A stretch of 64,000 nt of DNA. It comes from Thioalkalivibrio sp. AKL19 (lineage in GTDB: Bacteria > Pseudomonadota > Gammaproteobacteria > Ectothiorhodospirales > Ectothiorhodospiraceae). The notes beneath the pieces are model-generated. The model saw only the letters and a list, made by a program, of their open reading frames with translations. It searched no databases and was not told where the DNA came from. The translations under genes and the position numbers were made by a program. The DNA lies in NCBI RefSeq assembly GCF_000420165.1, contig NZ_ATUK01000003.1, forward strand, positions 1-64,000. Direction: 5' to 3'. Every line of letters begins with the position of its first letter. Position 1 is the first letter of the stretch. Positions 1-8,932 of the stretch are shown one piece after another.

Positions 1-1
1 C

Positions 2-100
2 GACTACAACTGGCACCGCCCACACGGTAGCCTGAACAAGCAGCCACCCATCAGCGTCCTCGGTCTACCTGAGGACAACCTTGTGAGACTCCACACCTAG
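2..100 (+). pseudogene. 3' end of an IS481-type transposase (partial at window edge)
   Basis: Frame 2 from the window edge reads 32 residues, DYNWHRPHGSLNKQPP and onward, ending in RLHT and a TAG stop. The YNxxRPHxSL block followed by a short proline-rich tail is the C-terminus of the integrase (rve) core in IS481/IS3-like transposases. The rest of the gene lies outside the window, so whether it is intact cannot be judged. Its stop codon is only 5 bases from the stop of the convergent argB, leaving no room for a normal IS end with a terminal inverted repeat. This suggests either a decayed copy or an IS end lying inside the argB 3' region. Confidence 0.75.
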
Positions 101-105
101 CCGCG

Positions 106-1020
<915 letters not shown>

Positions 1021-1057
1021 TTAGCACCCCGCCCGGTGGGCGCGACCGCCCGGATTT

Positions 1058-1080
1058 AAGGTGCAATATGAATGCATCGT
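1058..1080 (+). promoter_or_regulatory. NsrR-like operator upstream of hmp
   Basis: An imperfect 23-bp palindrome: left half AAGGTGCAATA (1058-1068), one central base, right half GAATGCATCGT (1070-1080). It matches the known NsrR consensus half-sites (AAGATGCATTT and its complement) at 8 of 11 and 9 of 11 positions. It lies directly upstream of the hmp -35 hexamer. NsrR is the nitric-oxide-sensing Fe-S repressor that controls hmp in many proteobacteria. The assignment rests on sequence resemblance and gene context; an nsrR gene is not in the window. Confidence 0.55.
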
Positions 1081-1110
1081 TTGACTTGTCTCCTCTCGGG
1101 CCTTTATAAA
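1081..1110 (+). promoter_or_regulatory. sigma-70-type promoter of hmp
   Basis: TTGACT at 1081-1086 and TATAAA at 1105-1110 are separated by 18 bp, a strong match to the housekeeping promoter consensus in an otherwise GC-rich setting. It lies 35 bp upstream of the chosen hmp start, with the NsrR-like palindrome adjoining the -35 element. Confidence 0.6.
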
Positions 1111-1144
1111 GCTGCATCCTTAATCAATGAATAAGGGGAGCAAG

Positions 1145-2326
1145 ATGCTTTCAGCCGAACAAAAAGCCGTCATCCAGCAAACCGTTCCGCTGCTGGAATC
1201 CGGCGGCGAAGCCCTCACCCGTCACTTCTACGAGATCATGCTGCGCGACTACCCGGAGGTGCAGCCGCTGTTCAATCAGGCGCATCAGGCCAGTGGCGAA
1301 CAGGCACGGGCACTTGCGAATGCGGTCCTGAATTACGCACGGCACATCGACCAACTGGAGGCCCTGGGCCCGCTGGTGGGCCAGATCGTCAACAAGCACG
1401 TGTCGTTGCAGGTGCAGCCCGAGCATTACCCGATTGTCGGCACCTGCTTGTTGCAGGCCATGCGCGAGGTGCTGGGCGAGGAGGTCGCGACCGCTGCGGT
1501 GCTGGAGGCCTGGGGCGCGGCCTACCAGCAGCTGGCGGACATCCTGATCGAGGCGGAAGAGGGCGTGTATGCGGCGCACGAACAGCAGCCCGGTGGCTGG
1601 CGGGGCGCGCGTCAGTTCCGCGTCCAGGGCAAGGTTCCGGAGAGCGAGGAGATCACCTCGTTCTACCTGCAGCCGGTGGACGGGCAGCCCGTCCCGCCGC
1701 ACCAGCCGGGGCAGTATCTCGGCCTGCGCCTGATCATCGATGGCGAGGAGGTGCGGCGGAACTATTCGCTGTCCGCTGCCGCGAACGGCGAGACCCTGCG
1801 CATCAGCGTCAAGCGCGAGCCGGGCGGTGTCGCCTCGACGTTCCTGCATGGCCGAGTGGATGAGGGCGACACCCTTGATGTGTTCCCGCCCGCCGGAGAT
1901 TTCGTGCTGCGGCCCGCCGATCGGCCGGTGGCCTTTGTGACCGCGGGCGTGGGTATTACCCCGGCGGTCGCGATGACCGAGGCGGCGCTGGCGGACGGTC
2001 GCGAGGTGCACTTCCTGCACTGTGCGCGACACGGTGGCGTTCACGCGTTTCACGACTGGGTGGAGGGGCAGGCGGAGCGCTCGCCGAGCCTGACCCGGCG
2101 CTATTGCTATAGCGAGCCGCGTGCCGGCGACCAGCCGCATGCCGAAGGCTTCCTGACCCGCGAACAGCTTGCCGAATGGTTGCCCGACAGCCGCGAGGTG
2201 GACGTCTATTTTCTCGGGCCGAAGCCCTTCATGCAGCAGGTGCGCGCCCACCTGCGCGGGTTGGGCATCCCGGACGACCGGGTGAACTACGAGTTCTTCG
2301 GGCCCGCCTCCGCGCTGGAAACCTGA
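1145..2326 (+). CDS. hmp: flavohemoprotein, nitric oxide dioxygenase
   Basis: Converts nitric oxide plus oxygen to nitrate using NAD(P)H, protecting the cell from nitrosative stress. The 393-residue product has an N-terminal globin domain (about 1-140) with the proximal histidine near residue 85 in NKHVSLQ, an FAD-binding barrel containing RRNYSLS, and an NAD-binding domain with TAGVGITPA. The ATG at 1145 is preferred over an in-frame ATG at 1127, because the AAGGGGAG Shine-Dalgarno sits about 6 bases before it and the protein then starts MLSAEQK as in the family. It is convergent with dut and preceded by a sigma-70 promoter and an NsrR-like site. The length is normal for Hmp. Confidence 0.95.
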   Translation: MLSAEQKAVIQQTVPLLESGGEALTRHFYEIMLRDYPEVQPLFNQAHQASGEQARALANAVLNYARHIDQLEALGPLVGQIVNKHVSLQVQPEHYPIVGTCLLQAMREVLGEEVATAAVLEAWGAAYQQLADILIEAEEGVYAAHEQQPGGWRGARQFRVQGKVPESEEITSFYLQPVDGQPVPPHQPGQYLGLRLIIDGEEVRRNYSLSAAANGETLRISVKREPGGVASTFLHGRVDEGDTLDVFPPAGDFVLRPADRPVAFVTAGVGITPAVAMTEAALADGREVHFLHCARHGGVHAFHDWVEGQAERSPSLTRRYCYSEPRAGDQPHAEGFLTREQLAEWLPDSREVDVYFLGPKPFMQQVRAHLRGLGIPDDRVNYEFFGPASALET

Positions 2327-2350
2327 CGCGGTGCGGGCGCCGGGCCGGAG

Positions 2351-2812
2351 TCAGCCTCGGCCCGAGGAGCCGAAGCCGCCCGCGCCGCGGGTGGTCTCTG
2401 CGAAGTCCTCGACCACGCGGAACTTCGGCTGGACGACCGGGACGATGACCAGCTGCGCCAGGCGTTCACCGACCTCGAGCGTGTAGGCGCTCGCGCCCCG
2501 GTTCCAGCAGGAGACCATCAACGGGCCCTGGTAGTCGGCGTCGATCAGGCCCACGAGATTCCCCAGCACCAGGCCGTGCTTGTGCCCGAGCCCGGAGCGC
2601 GGAAGGATCATCCCGGCATAGCCCGGGTCCTCGATATGGATCGACAGCCCGGTGGGGATCAACTCGGCCGTGCCCGGCTCCAGCGTCAGCGGGGACTCGA
2701 TCATGGCGCGGAGGTCCACACCGGCCGAGCCATCGGTGGCCGGGGCGGGCAGCGGGAAGTCCGTGCCCATGCGCGGGTCGAGGATCTTCAGGTCAATCTC
2801 GGGGACGGGCAT
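2351..2812 (-). CDS. dut: deoxyuridine 5'-triphosphate nucleotidohydrolase (dUTPase)
   Basis: Hydrolyses dUTP to dUMP and pyrophosphate, keeping uracil out of DNA and supplying the dTMP precursor. The 153-residue trimeric-type dUTPase shows the five conserved motifs: AGVDLRA (about 30-36), the PRSGL segment, [11 protein letters not shown], the ERLAQLV segment and the glycine-rich C-terminal [12 protein letters not shown] that closes over the active site. The ATG at 2812 has an AGGAAG Shine-Dalgarno 6 bases upstream, whereas the longer frame would need a TTG. It lies 30 bp downstream of coaBC on the same strand, the conserved coaBC-dut order. Confidence 0.97.
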   Translation of the reverse strand: MPVPEIDLKILDPRMGTDFPLPAPATDGSAGVDLRAMIESPLTLEPGTAELIPTGLSIHIEDPGYAGMILPRSGLGHKHGLVLGNLVGLIDADYQGPLMVSCWNRGASAYTLEVGERLAQLVIVPVVQPKFRVVEDFAETTRGAGGFGSSGRG

Positions 2813-2842
2813 TTGGACTTCCTTGGTCAAAGATGGGCCGTA

Positions 2843-4060
2843 TCAATGCGTTTCACGTTCGGCCAGGCGCTCGATAACCAGGTCGATCAGTGCGCGCGCC
2901 AGTTGGGCCTTGGGCTGGTTTGGCAGCGTGCGCTCGCCGCCCTCCCACAGGCACAGCAGCTCGTTGTCGGGGGTGCCGAAGGCGAGGCCCTCGCCGACGC
3001 GATTGGCCGCGATCAGGTCGAGTCCCTTGTTTCGGCGCTTGGCCTCGGCGTGCTCGCGGAGGTCCTCGGTCTCGGCCGCGAAGCCGATCAGAAACGGGCG
3101 CCGGGGGAGATGGGCCGCTTGGCGCACGGCGTCCGCGAGGATGTCCTCGGTGCGTTCCAGGGTCAGGTTCATCGTGGGGTCGGCCTTCTTGATCTTCTGG
3201 GCCTGTGGTTTGGCCGGGCGGTAGTCGGCCACGGCCGCCGCTGCAATCAGGATGTCGGTCGTGGACAGGCGTTCCATCACTGCGGCGTGCATGGCGGCGG
3301 CGGTTTCGGTGGCAACGCCCTCGACGCCAGCGGGCATGGCTTCCGCGGTCGGGCCATGCACCAGGGTCACGCGCGCGCCGGCATCACGCGCGGCCGCGGC
3401 CAGGGCGAAGCCCATGCGCCCGGAGCTGCGGTTGCCGATGAAGCGCACGGGGTCGATGGGTTCGAAGGTGGGGCCGGCGGTGATCAGCACCTGGCGGCCG
3501 GCCAGCGGGGCGTCGGCCGGCTGCAGCAGTTCGCGTGCGATCGCGGCCGGCTCGCGCAGGCGGCCTTCGCCCTGCTCGCCGCAGGCCTGGTCGCCGTTGT
3601 CCGGCCCGATCAGGGTCACACCACGTTCGACCAGGGTCGCGATGTTCGCCTGCGTAGCCGGGTGCGCCCACATGCGGTGGTTCATCGCCGGTGCCAGGGT
3701 GACCGGCGCGGTGGTGGCCAGCAGCAGGGTACTCAGCAGGTCGTCCGCCAGGCCTTGGGCGTAGCGGGCGATCAGGTTGGCACTCGCGGGGGCAACTACG
3801 ATGCGATCGGCCCAGCGCGCCAGGGCGATATGGTCCATGCCCGATTCGGCCTCGGCATCCAGCAGTTCGGTGCGCACCGGCGCGCCGGACAGGGCCTGGA
3901 AGGTCAGCGGGGTGACGAAGGAACGGGCGCCCGCCGTCATCACCACGCGCACCGCGCAGCCGGCGCGCTTCAATTCGCGCACCAGCTCGCAGGCCTTGTA
4001 AGCGGCGATGCCGCCGCTGACGCCGACCAGAATCCGGGGCTGGGTGTCGTGTTCCGTCAT
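2843..4060 (-). CDS. coaBC: bifunctional phosphopantothenoylcysteine decarboxylase / phosphopantothenate-cysteine ligase
   Basis: Catalyses two consecutive steps of coenzyme A synthesis: ligation of cysteine to 4'-phosphopantothenate, then FMN-dependent decarboxylation. The 405-residue protein has the N-terminal CoaC flavoprotein half, with GVSGGIAAYKA and the PAMNHRMW substrate-clamp motif near residue 125. The C-terminal CoaB half has GNRSSGRMG and the lysine-rich KIKKADP stretch before the nucleotide-binding end. Length is normal. It is probably co-transcribed with dut. Only about 20 bp separate its start from the intergenic element at 4079-4377, so its promoter must lie in or beyond that element. 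Confidence 0.97.
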   Translation of the reverse strand: MTEHDTQPRILVGVSGGIAAYKACELVRELKRAGCAVRVVMTAGARSFVTPLTFQALSGAPVRTELLDAEAESGMDHIALARWADRIVVAPASANLIARYAQGLADDLLSTLLLATTAPVTLAPAMNHRMWAHPATQANIATLVERGVTLIGPDNGDQACGEQGEGRLREPAAIARELLQPADAPLAGRQVLITAGPTFEPIDPVRFIGNRSSGRMGFALAAAARDAGARVTLVHGPTAEAMPAGVEGVATETAAAMHAAVMERLSTTDILIAAAAVADYRPAKPQAQKIKKADPTMNLTLERTEDILADAVRQAAHLPRRPFLIGFAAETEDLREHAEAKRRNKGLDLIAANRVGEGLAFGTPDNELLCLWEGGERTLPNQPKAQLARALIDLVIERLAERETH

Positions 4061-4078
4061 GCGCCGGATTCTACCCCT

Positions 4079-4377
4079 TAAGGAGACGCTGATTAATTCG
4101 CACGTTCGCGCTCGAGTCGATTTTGCTCGATGACAAGGCGCGGCGAGCGAAGTGTAGCCGAGCTACATAAGCGAGCCGCAACGCCGTCAGCAGGCCCGAA
4201 TCCAGAAGGCAGGGCGGCCGAGCCCTCAAGGGGTTGGCTCCCCATTTTTCCCGATCCTGCGTTGCGCCCCGATGATCGACACGGGACCGTAGAGTGACTA
4301 CGGCACTGCCCACCGCGCCTTGTCACGGAAAAAATGGGGCACCAACGCGGACGTGCGAATCGATCAGCGTCTCCTTA
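4079..4377 (+). repeat. Dispersed intergenic palindromic element, copy A
   Basis: About 297-299 bp filling the gap between the DUF502 gene and coaBC. The ends are inverted repeats beginning TAAGGAGACGCTGAT, matching at 29 of 32 positions. It shares the architecture of copies B (17116), C (33201) and D (41309, inverted). Conserved parts are ACAAGGCGCG pairing with CGCGCCTTGT, CGCAACGC pairing with GCGTTGCG, and small hairpins. In this copy the hairpins are GTAGC-CGA-GCTAC and CCGTAG-AGTGA-CTACGG, different in sequence from the other copies but at the same places. The end at 4375-4377 forms the TAA stop of the DUF502 gene. No coding capacity or tRNA was seen. Confidence 0.85.
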
Positions 4378-4971
4378 GCCCTTGTCCTGGCGCGCGGAGA
4401 CGCCGGCGGTCAGGGCGTAGCGCATCGCGTCCTCTAGTGGCAGGTCCAGCGGCTCGACCCGCTCGCGCGGCAGCATCAGGGTGTAGCCGCCAATCTGGTA
4501 GCTCATCGGCATGTAGACCGCGAGCGTCTCCGGCCCGCCCAGGTTGTCCGGCAGGCCCTCGAAATCCTCGCGGGTGACAAAGCCGACCAGTTTGAAGTCG
4601 GTGCCGGGGAACGTGACGAGCACGGCCTTCCCGAAGCGCTGATGGATGTCGCCGGAGAGCAGGCGGGTGACGTCGCGCACGGTGCCGTGGATCGTCTTGA
4701 CCACCGGGATGCGCTGCATCAGGCCCTCCATCCAGTCGAACAGCCAGCGCACGACATAGGCCTGCAGCAATACCCCGAGGCCGAAGATCAGGCCGATACC
4801 GGCCAGGATTCCCATTCCCGGGAAGTACAGGAGATCCGGCAGGATGGCCTGCAACAGCCCCCCGAGGACCTCTTCGGCGGTGCTGCCCAGCCACCACAGC
4901 AGGGCCAGCGTGATCGCGACCGGCAGGATCGCGGCCAGGCCGGTCAGGAAGGTGCGGGAGATGCGGCGCAC
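4375..4971 (-). CDS. DUF502 family membrane protein
   Basis: A 198-residue inner-membrane protein with two N-terminal hydrophobic helices (about 10-30 and 50-75, the second containing FGMGILAGIG-like glycine-rich sequence). It continues with the DUF502 hallmarks IPVVKTIHGTVRDV (about 88-101) and the soluble segment VLVTFPGTDFKLVGFVTRE. Function is unknown; plant homologues (COV/LCV) are linked to vascular patterning, which says little here. The TAA stop is formed by the outermost bases of repeat copy A, so the element or its insertion defines the exact C-terminus. It is transcribed towards coaBC. Confidence 0.85.
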   Translation of the reverse strand: MRRISRTFLTGLAAILPVAITLALLWWLGSTAEEVLGGLLQAILPDLLYFPGMGILAGIGLIFGLGVLLQAYVVRWLFDWMEGLMQRIPVVKTIHGTVRDVTRLLSGDIHQRFGKAVLVTFPGTDFKLVGFVTREDFEGLPDNLGGPETLAVYMPMSYQIGGYTLMLPRERVEPLDLPLEDAMRYALTAGVSARQDKG

Positions 4972-5130
4972 AGCAGGCTCCGTGCAGGGGGTATGCTCCG
5001 GATGCTAACGCATTCGGGCCGTCCGTACGGCGCGTCGGTGCAAGGATTGGAGCTGGGCTGGCACTTCGGTGAACCCGGGCAGTCTATGGATCGAGACTGG
5101 TGGCGATACGGCTGGCCAAGGGAGTACGTG

Positions 5131-6105
5131 ATGAAGAGATTGACGGGAGCGGGCCTGTGGGCCCTGGTGTTCGCCATGATCGTGGTGCCACAGACGGCTC
5201 CCGCGGAGCCATCCGGTGCCGCCGCGCCCGCGGACTACACGATGACGCCGGAGGAAGTCGCGCCGGGCGTCTATGCGGTAATGACGCCGGCACGGGACTT
5301 TCCCAGCCGCGAAAACCTCGGCTGGAACGCCAATATGGCGTTCGTGGTGACCGACGACGGGGTGCTGGTGTTCGACACGGGTTCCTCCGAGACCATGGGT
5401 GTGGCGCTGCGCGAGGCGATTGCCGAGGTCACCGAACAGCCGGTTCGCTTGATCGTCAACAGCCACAGCCATGGGGACCACTGGCTGGGCAACCGCGCCT
5501 TCGCGGACTCCGACCCGGAGATCATGGCCGGTTCCGACGCGCTAGCCCGCATGGAGGCGGAGGGTGACGGCTGGGTCCAGAATTTCCGCGAGATGACCGA
5601 GGGCGCGACCGGTGACACCACGCCGCTGTTGCCGAATGTTGCAGTGGACGAGCGCATCACCCGTGATCTCGGCGGCACCGAGGTCGTGATCCTTCCCTCC
5701 GGGGGTGCCCATTCGCCGGGAGACCTCAGCGTCTGGCTGCCACAGAAGCGGGTTCTGCTGGCCGGGGACGTGGTCTACAGCGATCGTGCGCCGTCGGTCT
5801 GGGATGGCGATGTCGCGCAATGGATCGATCTGCTCGACGAGTTGATCGCGCTGGAGCCGGCGGTGGTCGTACCCGGCCACGGTCGGCTGGAGGATGCTCA
5901 GACGCTGGATCGGCTGCAGCGTTATCTGGTCACGCTTTGGGAGGGGGTCGAGGAAGGTGTGGAACAGGGGCTGGCCGACTTCGAGACCGTGCCGCTGGTG
6001 CGCGAGCGCATGGGTGACCTGATCGAGGATTATCCGGGCTTCGAGGACAAGATTGACCGCTCGGTGGCCACCACCTACCCGGATGTCGAGGCCGCGGTGT
6101 TCTGA
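5131..6105 (+). CDS. exported metallo-beta-lactamase-fold hydrolase
   Basis: A 324-residue protein with a cleavable signal peptide (MKRLTGAGLW to about residue 25, ending APA). The zinc-binding motif HSHGDH is at 112-117, with further likely metal ligands in SGGAHSPGDL, LAGDVVYSD and PGHGRLED. It therefore acts in the periplasm as a binuclear-zinc hydrolase. It resembles the MBL-fold proteins found with quinoprotein or sulfur-oxidation systems, but the substrate cannot be read from sequence. The ATG at 5131 is chosen for its AAGGGA Shine-Dalgarno and the signal peptide; the frame stays open upstream for 489 bases without other support. It is convergent with the LpxR-like gene. Confidence 0.85.
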   Translation: MKRLTGAGLWALVFAMIVVPQTAPAEPSGAAAPADYTMTPEEVAPGVYAVMTPARDFPSRENLGWNANMAFVVTDDGVLVFDTGSSETMGVALREAIAEVTEQPVRLIVNSHSHGDHWLGNRAFADSDPEIMAGSDALARMEAEGDGWVQNFREMTEGATGDTTPLLPNVAVDERITRDLGGTEVVILPSGGAHSPGDLSVWLPQKRVLLAGDVVYSDRAPSVWDGDVAQWIDLLDELIALEPAVVVPGHGRLEDAQTLDRLQRYLVTLWEGVEEGVEQGLADFETVPLVRERMGDLIEDYPGFEDKIDRSVATTYPDVEAAVF

Positions 6106-6115
6106 ACCCGCGCGT

Positions 6116-7108
6116 TCAGAACTGCCAGGTGGCGTGCAGCGAGCCGAACTCGGCCGCGCCCTTGGCCTGACCGCTGAACTCGCGTGAGCGCCAGACGTGG
6201 GTGTAGCCGAGGCGTACCCCGCCGATGTGGAACACGAAGCCGGCGGTCAGCTCGCCCACCGCGGGGTGCTTGTCCACCGAAGGCCCGTCACGAAAGACCG
6301 GGCCGTCCAGGAACAGGTCGTAAAGCATCAGCCGCGTGTCGACACCGGCGAAGGCATAGCCGCCGACGCGCGCGGTGGTCTCGAAGGTGTGGGAACCGGA
6401 CAGTGCGGGCCGGATCCGGGGCGGGCCATAATCGCCGGGCAGGTGGCGACCCGCCCGCAGGATTGCCCCGGCGTTGGCGAAGGTGAAGGGCGTCCCGGCC
6501 GCCGCGCCCCAGTGCGGGGTCAGATCCCAGCCCCAGCCGTCTGTGGCGCGTTGCGTAAGACCGCGTAGTTGACGCTCGTACGCCACCATGAGCGTGGGTT
6601 CATTGCCGACCTGGTGGTCCCATCCCTGCGGCTGTGGCGCGCTGGACCAGCTGTGAACCTCCCGCTGGGTACGGTCCGCGAGGGAGGCCGGCCCGACCGT
6701 TCCGAGGGTGACCTGCAGTCGGTCCAGGCGGTCGTCGTGTTCCTCGGCCATGCTGAAATTCAGGTACAGCCAGCCGGCGTAGGGGCGATCGTCCGGATCC
6801 GGCGTCGTTCGCTCGATGTCCTCCGGGGTGTACATGTTCTGCCCGAGGTGGACCGCGGCCTTCAGGCGCCCGGGCTCTTCCCGTTCCACAAAAAAGGGCA
6901 GGAAATCCGCCACGCTTCGCAGCCAGGGCGGGACTCGCTCTTCGCTGCGGGTCCAGCCGATGCGGAATCCATTGGTGTAGTAGCGGTCCTCGCCTGCGAA
7001 CAGGTCGTTCTCGAACTCGAAGTGCAGGGCATCGACACCGGTTTCGGCTGCAGCGGTCGGGCTTGCGGCTGCCATGCAGAGGGCTGCCGCGGCCAGCAAC
7101 GCCCGCAT
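6116..7108 (-). CDS. LpxR-like outer-membrane lipid A deacylase (DUF2219 family)
   Basis: A 330-residue product with a signal peptide (MRALLAAAALCMAAASPTAAA). The mature start contains FEFENDLFAG, the N-D active-site motif of LpxR, followed by YYTNGFRIGWT. Further on are the GTVGPASLA and REVH segments, which carry the family serine and histidine. It ends LHATWQF with a terminal aromatic residue, as outer-membrane barrels do. LpxR removes the 3'-acyloxyacyl group of lipid A in a Ca2+-dependent way. The start at 7108 is chosen for the signal peptide; an ATG at 7165 would overlap the divergent gene. No convincing ribosome site is visible, so the start is uncertain. Confidence 0.8.
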   Translation of the reverse strand: MRALLAAAALCMAAASPTAAAETGVDALHFEFENDLFAGEDRYYTNGFRIGWTRSEERVPPWLRSVADFLPFFVEREEPGRLKAAVHLGQNMYTPEDIERTTPDPDDRPYAGWLYLNFSMAEEHDDRLDRLQVTLGTVGPASLADRTQREVHSWSSAPQPQGWDHQVGNEPTLMVAYERQLRGLTQRATDGWGWDLTPHWGAAAGTPFTFANAGAILRAGRHLPGDYGPPRIRPALSGSHTFETTARVGGYAFAGVDTRLMLYDLFLDGPVFRDGPSVDKHPAVGELTAGFVFHIGGVRLGYTHVWRSREFSGQAKGAAEFGSLHATWQF

Positions 7109-7163
7109 TGCGCGGCGGGGCGACCGTCCTCGGGGGGCGGGGGCGTTCCGGTATGATTGGCGC

Positions 7164-8897
7164 ATGGACCTCTCCAACCAGATCATCTTCCTGGCCGCGA
7201 TCGTGCTGCTGGGGAGCATCCTTTCGAGCGTGATCACCTCGCGACTGGGTGTGCCCCTGTTGCTGGTGTTCCTGGTCATCGGGATGCTGCTGGGCCCGGA
7301 AGGCCCGGGCGGTCTGGTGTTCGAGAATATCACCGTTGCCTATCTGATCGGCTCGGCGGCGCTGGCGATCATCCTGTTCGACGGCGGGATGCGCACACCG
7401 GCGCGCAATTTCCGCATCGGGCTGAAACCGGCGCTGGGGCTGGCCACACTCGGGGTCATCGTCACCTCGGGGCTGACCGGGGCGTTTGCCGTGTGGTGGC
7501 TGGGACTGTCCTGGCTGGAGGGGCTGCTGCTCGGGGCGATTGTCGGGTCCACCGATGCTGCGGCGGTGTTCTCCCTGCTGCGCTCGCGCGGGCTGGAGCT
7601 GAAGAGCCGTGTCGGCGCCACGCTCGAGATCGAGTCCGGCTCCAACGACCCGATGGCGATCTTCCTGACCATCGTGCTGATCGAACTGCTGCTGCTGCCG
7701 GAACAGCAGTTCGGCCTGGTGGTGCTGGTCGAGTTCGTCCAGCAGATGGGCCTGGGCGCGTTGCTCGGGGTGGGCGGCGGCTTTGCCCTGCTCGCGCTGA
7801 TCAACCGGGTGCCGATGGCGGCCGGGCTTTATCCGCTGTTTGCCATGGCCGGGGCACTGGCCATCTTCGGGCTCACCGGCCTGGTCGGCGGTTCCGGGTT
7901 CCTCGCCGTGTACCTGGCGGGGCTGCTGCTCGGCAACCGACCGCTGGAGGCCTCGCAGAACATCAAGCGCTTCCACGACGGCATCGCCTCGCTGGCGCAG
8001 ATCGGCATGTTCCTGATGCTGGGCATGATCGTCGCCCCGTCCGAGCTCCCGCCGGTGGCGCTGGACGCCGGCCTGGTCGCCGCCGTGCTGATCCTGATCG
8101 CGCGGCCGCTGGCGGTGTGGATTTGCCTCTATCCGTTCCGCTTTCCCTGGCGCGAGCAGGTGTTCATCTCCTGGGTCGGTCTGCGCGGGGCGGTGCCGAT
8201 TATCCTCGCACTGTTCCCCTTGCTGGCCGGGCTGGAACTGGCTGGCTACTTCTTCCACGTGGTGTTCTTCGTCGTGCTGATCTCGCTGCTCGTGCAGGGC
8301 TGGACCGTCGCGACCTCGGCACGCTGGCTGGGGCTGGAACTGCCCCCCACCACCGCGCGGGTGCAGCGCACCGAGCTGGACATCCCCGGCCAGCAGGAGA
8401 TGGAGCTGGTCGGCTACCGCCTGGCGGAGACCACCCCGGTGGTGCGCGAGGCCTGGTCGAATTTCCGCTTGCCGGGCAGCGCGCGAGTGGTGGCCCACCT
8501 GCGCGGCGGCAAGCTGCTGGAGACCCTGGAGTTACTGGACCTGCACGCCGGCGATCACCTTTACATCATGGTCACGCCGGCGGATCTGCATGACCTCGAC
8601 CGCCTGTTCGTGCCCAAGGACGAGGTACCGGAACGCCTCACCGAGCGCAGCGTGTTCGGCGAATTTGCCCTCAATGGCGATGCCCAGCTGGGCGCGGTTG
8701 GCATGGCCTACGGCGCCCCGGTCCCGCCCGAGCGCCAGGGCGACACTCTCGAGGCCTATCTGCGGCGCGAACTGCAGGCCGAACCGGTCGTCGGTGACGC
8801 CGTCGATCTCGGCCCGATGCGCCTGGTCATCCGCGAGATGGACGGCGCCCGCATCACCCGCGTTGGCCTGAAGCTGCTGAAGCCTTCCCGAGGATAA
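7164..8897 (+). CDS. nhaP2: K+/H+ antiporter with RCK_C domain (NhaP2/CvrA type)
   Basis: A 577-residue CPA1 cation/proton antiporter. About 12-13 transmembrane segments fill residues 1-395, including the ion-site segments GSTDAAAVFSLL and LEIESGSNDPMAIF. They are followed by a TrkA-C (RCK_C) domain (about 410-490) and a C-terminal CorC/HlyC-like domain. This three-part layout is that of CvrA/NhaP2, which expels K+ in exchange for protons and helps with osmotic and pH adjustment. The ATG at 7164 begins directly with the first membrane helix. It is divergent from the LpxR-like gene, with about 55 bp between starts, and convergent with rep. Confidence 0.92.
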   Translation: MDLSNQIIFLAAIVLLGSILSSVITSRLGVPLLLVFLVIGMLLGPEGPGGLVFENITVAYLIGSAALAIILFDGGMRTPARNFRIGLKPALGLATLGVIVTSGLTGAFAVWWLGLSWLEGLLLGAIVGSTDAAAVFSLLRSRGLELKSRVGATLEIESGSNDPMAIFLTIVLIELLLLPEQQFGLVVLVEFVQQMGLGALLGVGGGFALLALINRVPMAAGLYPLFAMAGALAIFGLTGLVGGSGFLAVYLAGLLLGNRPLEASQNIKRFHDGIASLAQIGMFLMLGMIVAPSELPPVALDAGLVAAVLILIARPLAVWICLYPFRFPWREQVFISWVGLRGAVPIILALFPLLAGLELAGYFFHVVFFVVLISLLVQGWTVATSARWLGLELPPTTARVQRTELDIPGQQEMELVGYRLAETTPVVREAWSNFRLPGSARVVAHLRGGKLLETLELLDLHAGDHLYIMVTPADLHDLDRLFVPKDEVPERLTERSVFGEFALNGDAQLGAVGMAYGAPVPPERQGDTLEAYLRRELQAEPVVGDAVDLGPMRLVIREMDGARITRVGLKLLKPSRG

Positions 8898-8932
8898 GAC
8901 CGGCGGTGCGAGGCCTGGATCCCCGGGAGGCC

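Noticed and set aside
4079-4377. TA target-site duplications flanking copies A and C
   Set aside because: Copies A and C can be read as flanked by TA on both sides, but copies B and D cannot, and the bases may belong to the inverted repeat itself; not claimed.
6600-8498. Minus-strand frame of over 600 codons opposite nhaP2
   Set aside because: Gln/His/Arg-rich shadow sequence; nhaP2 on the plus strand has clear membrane helices and motifs.
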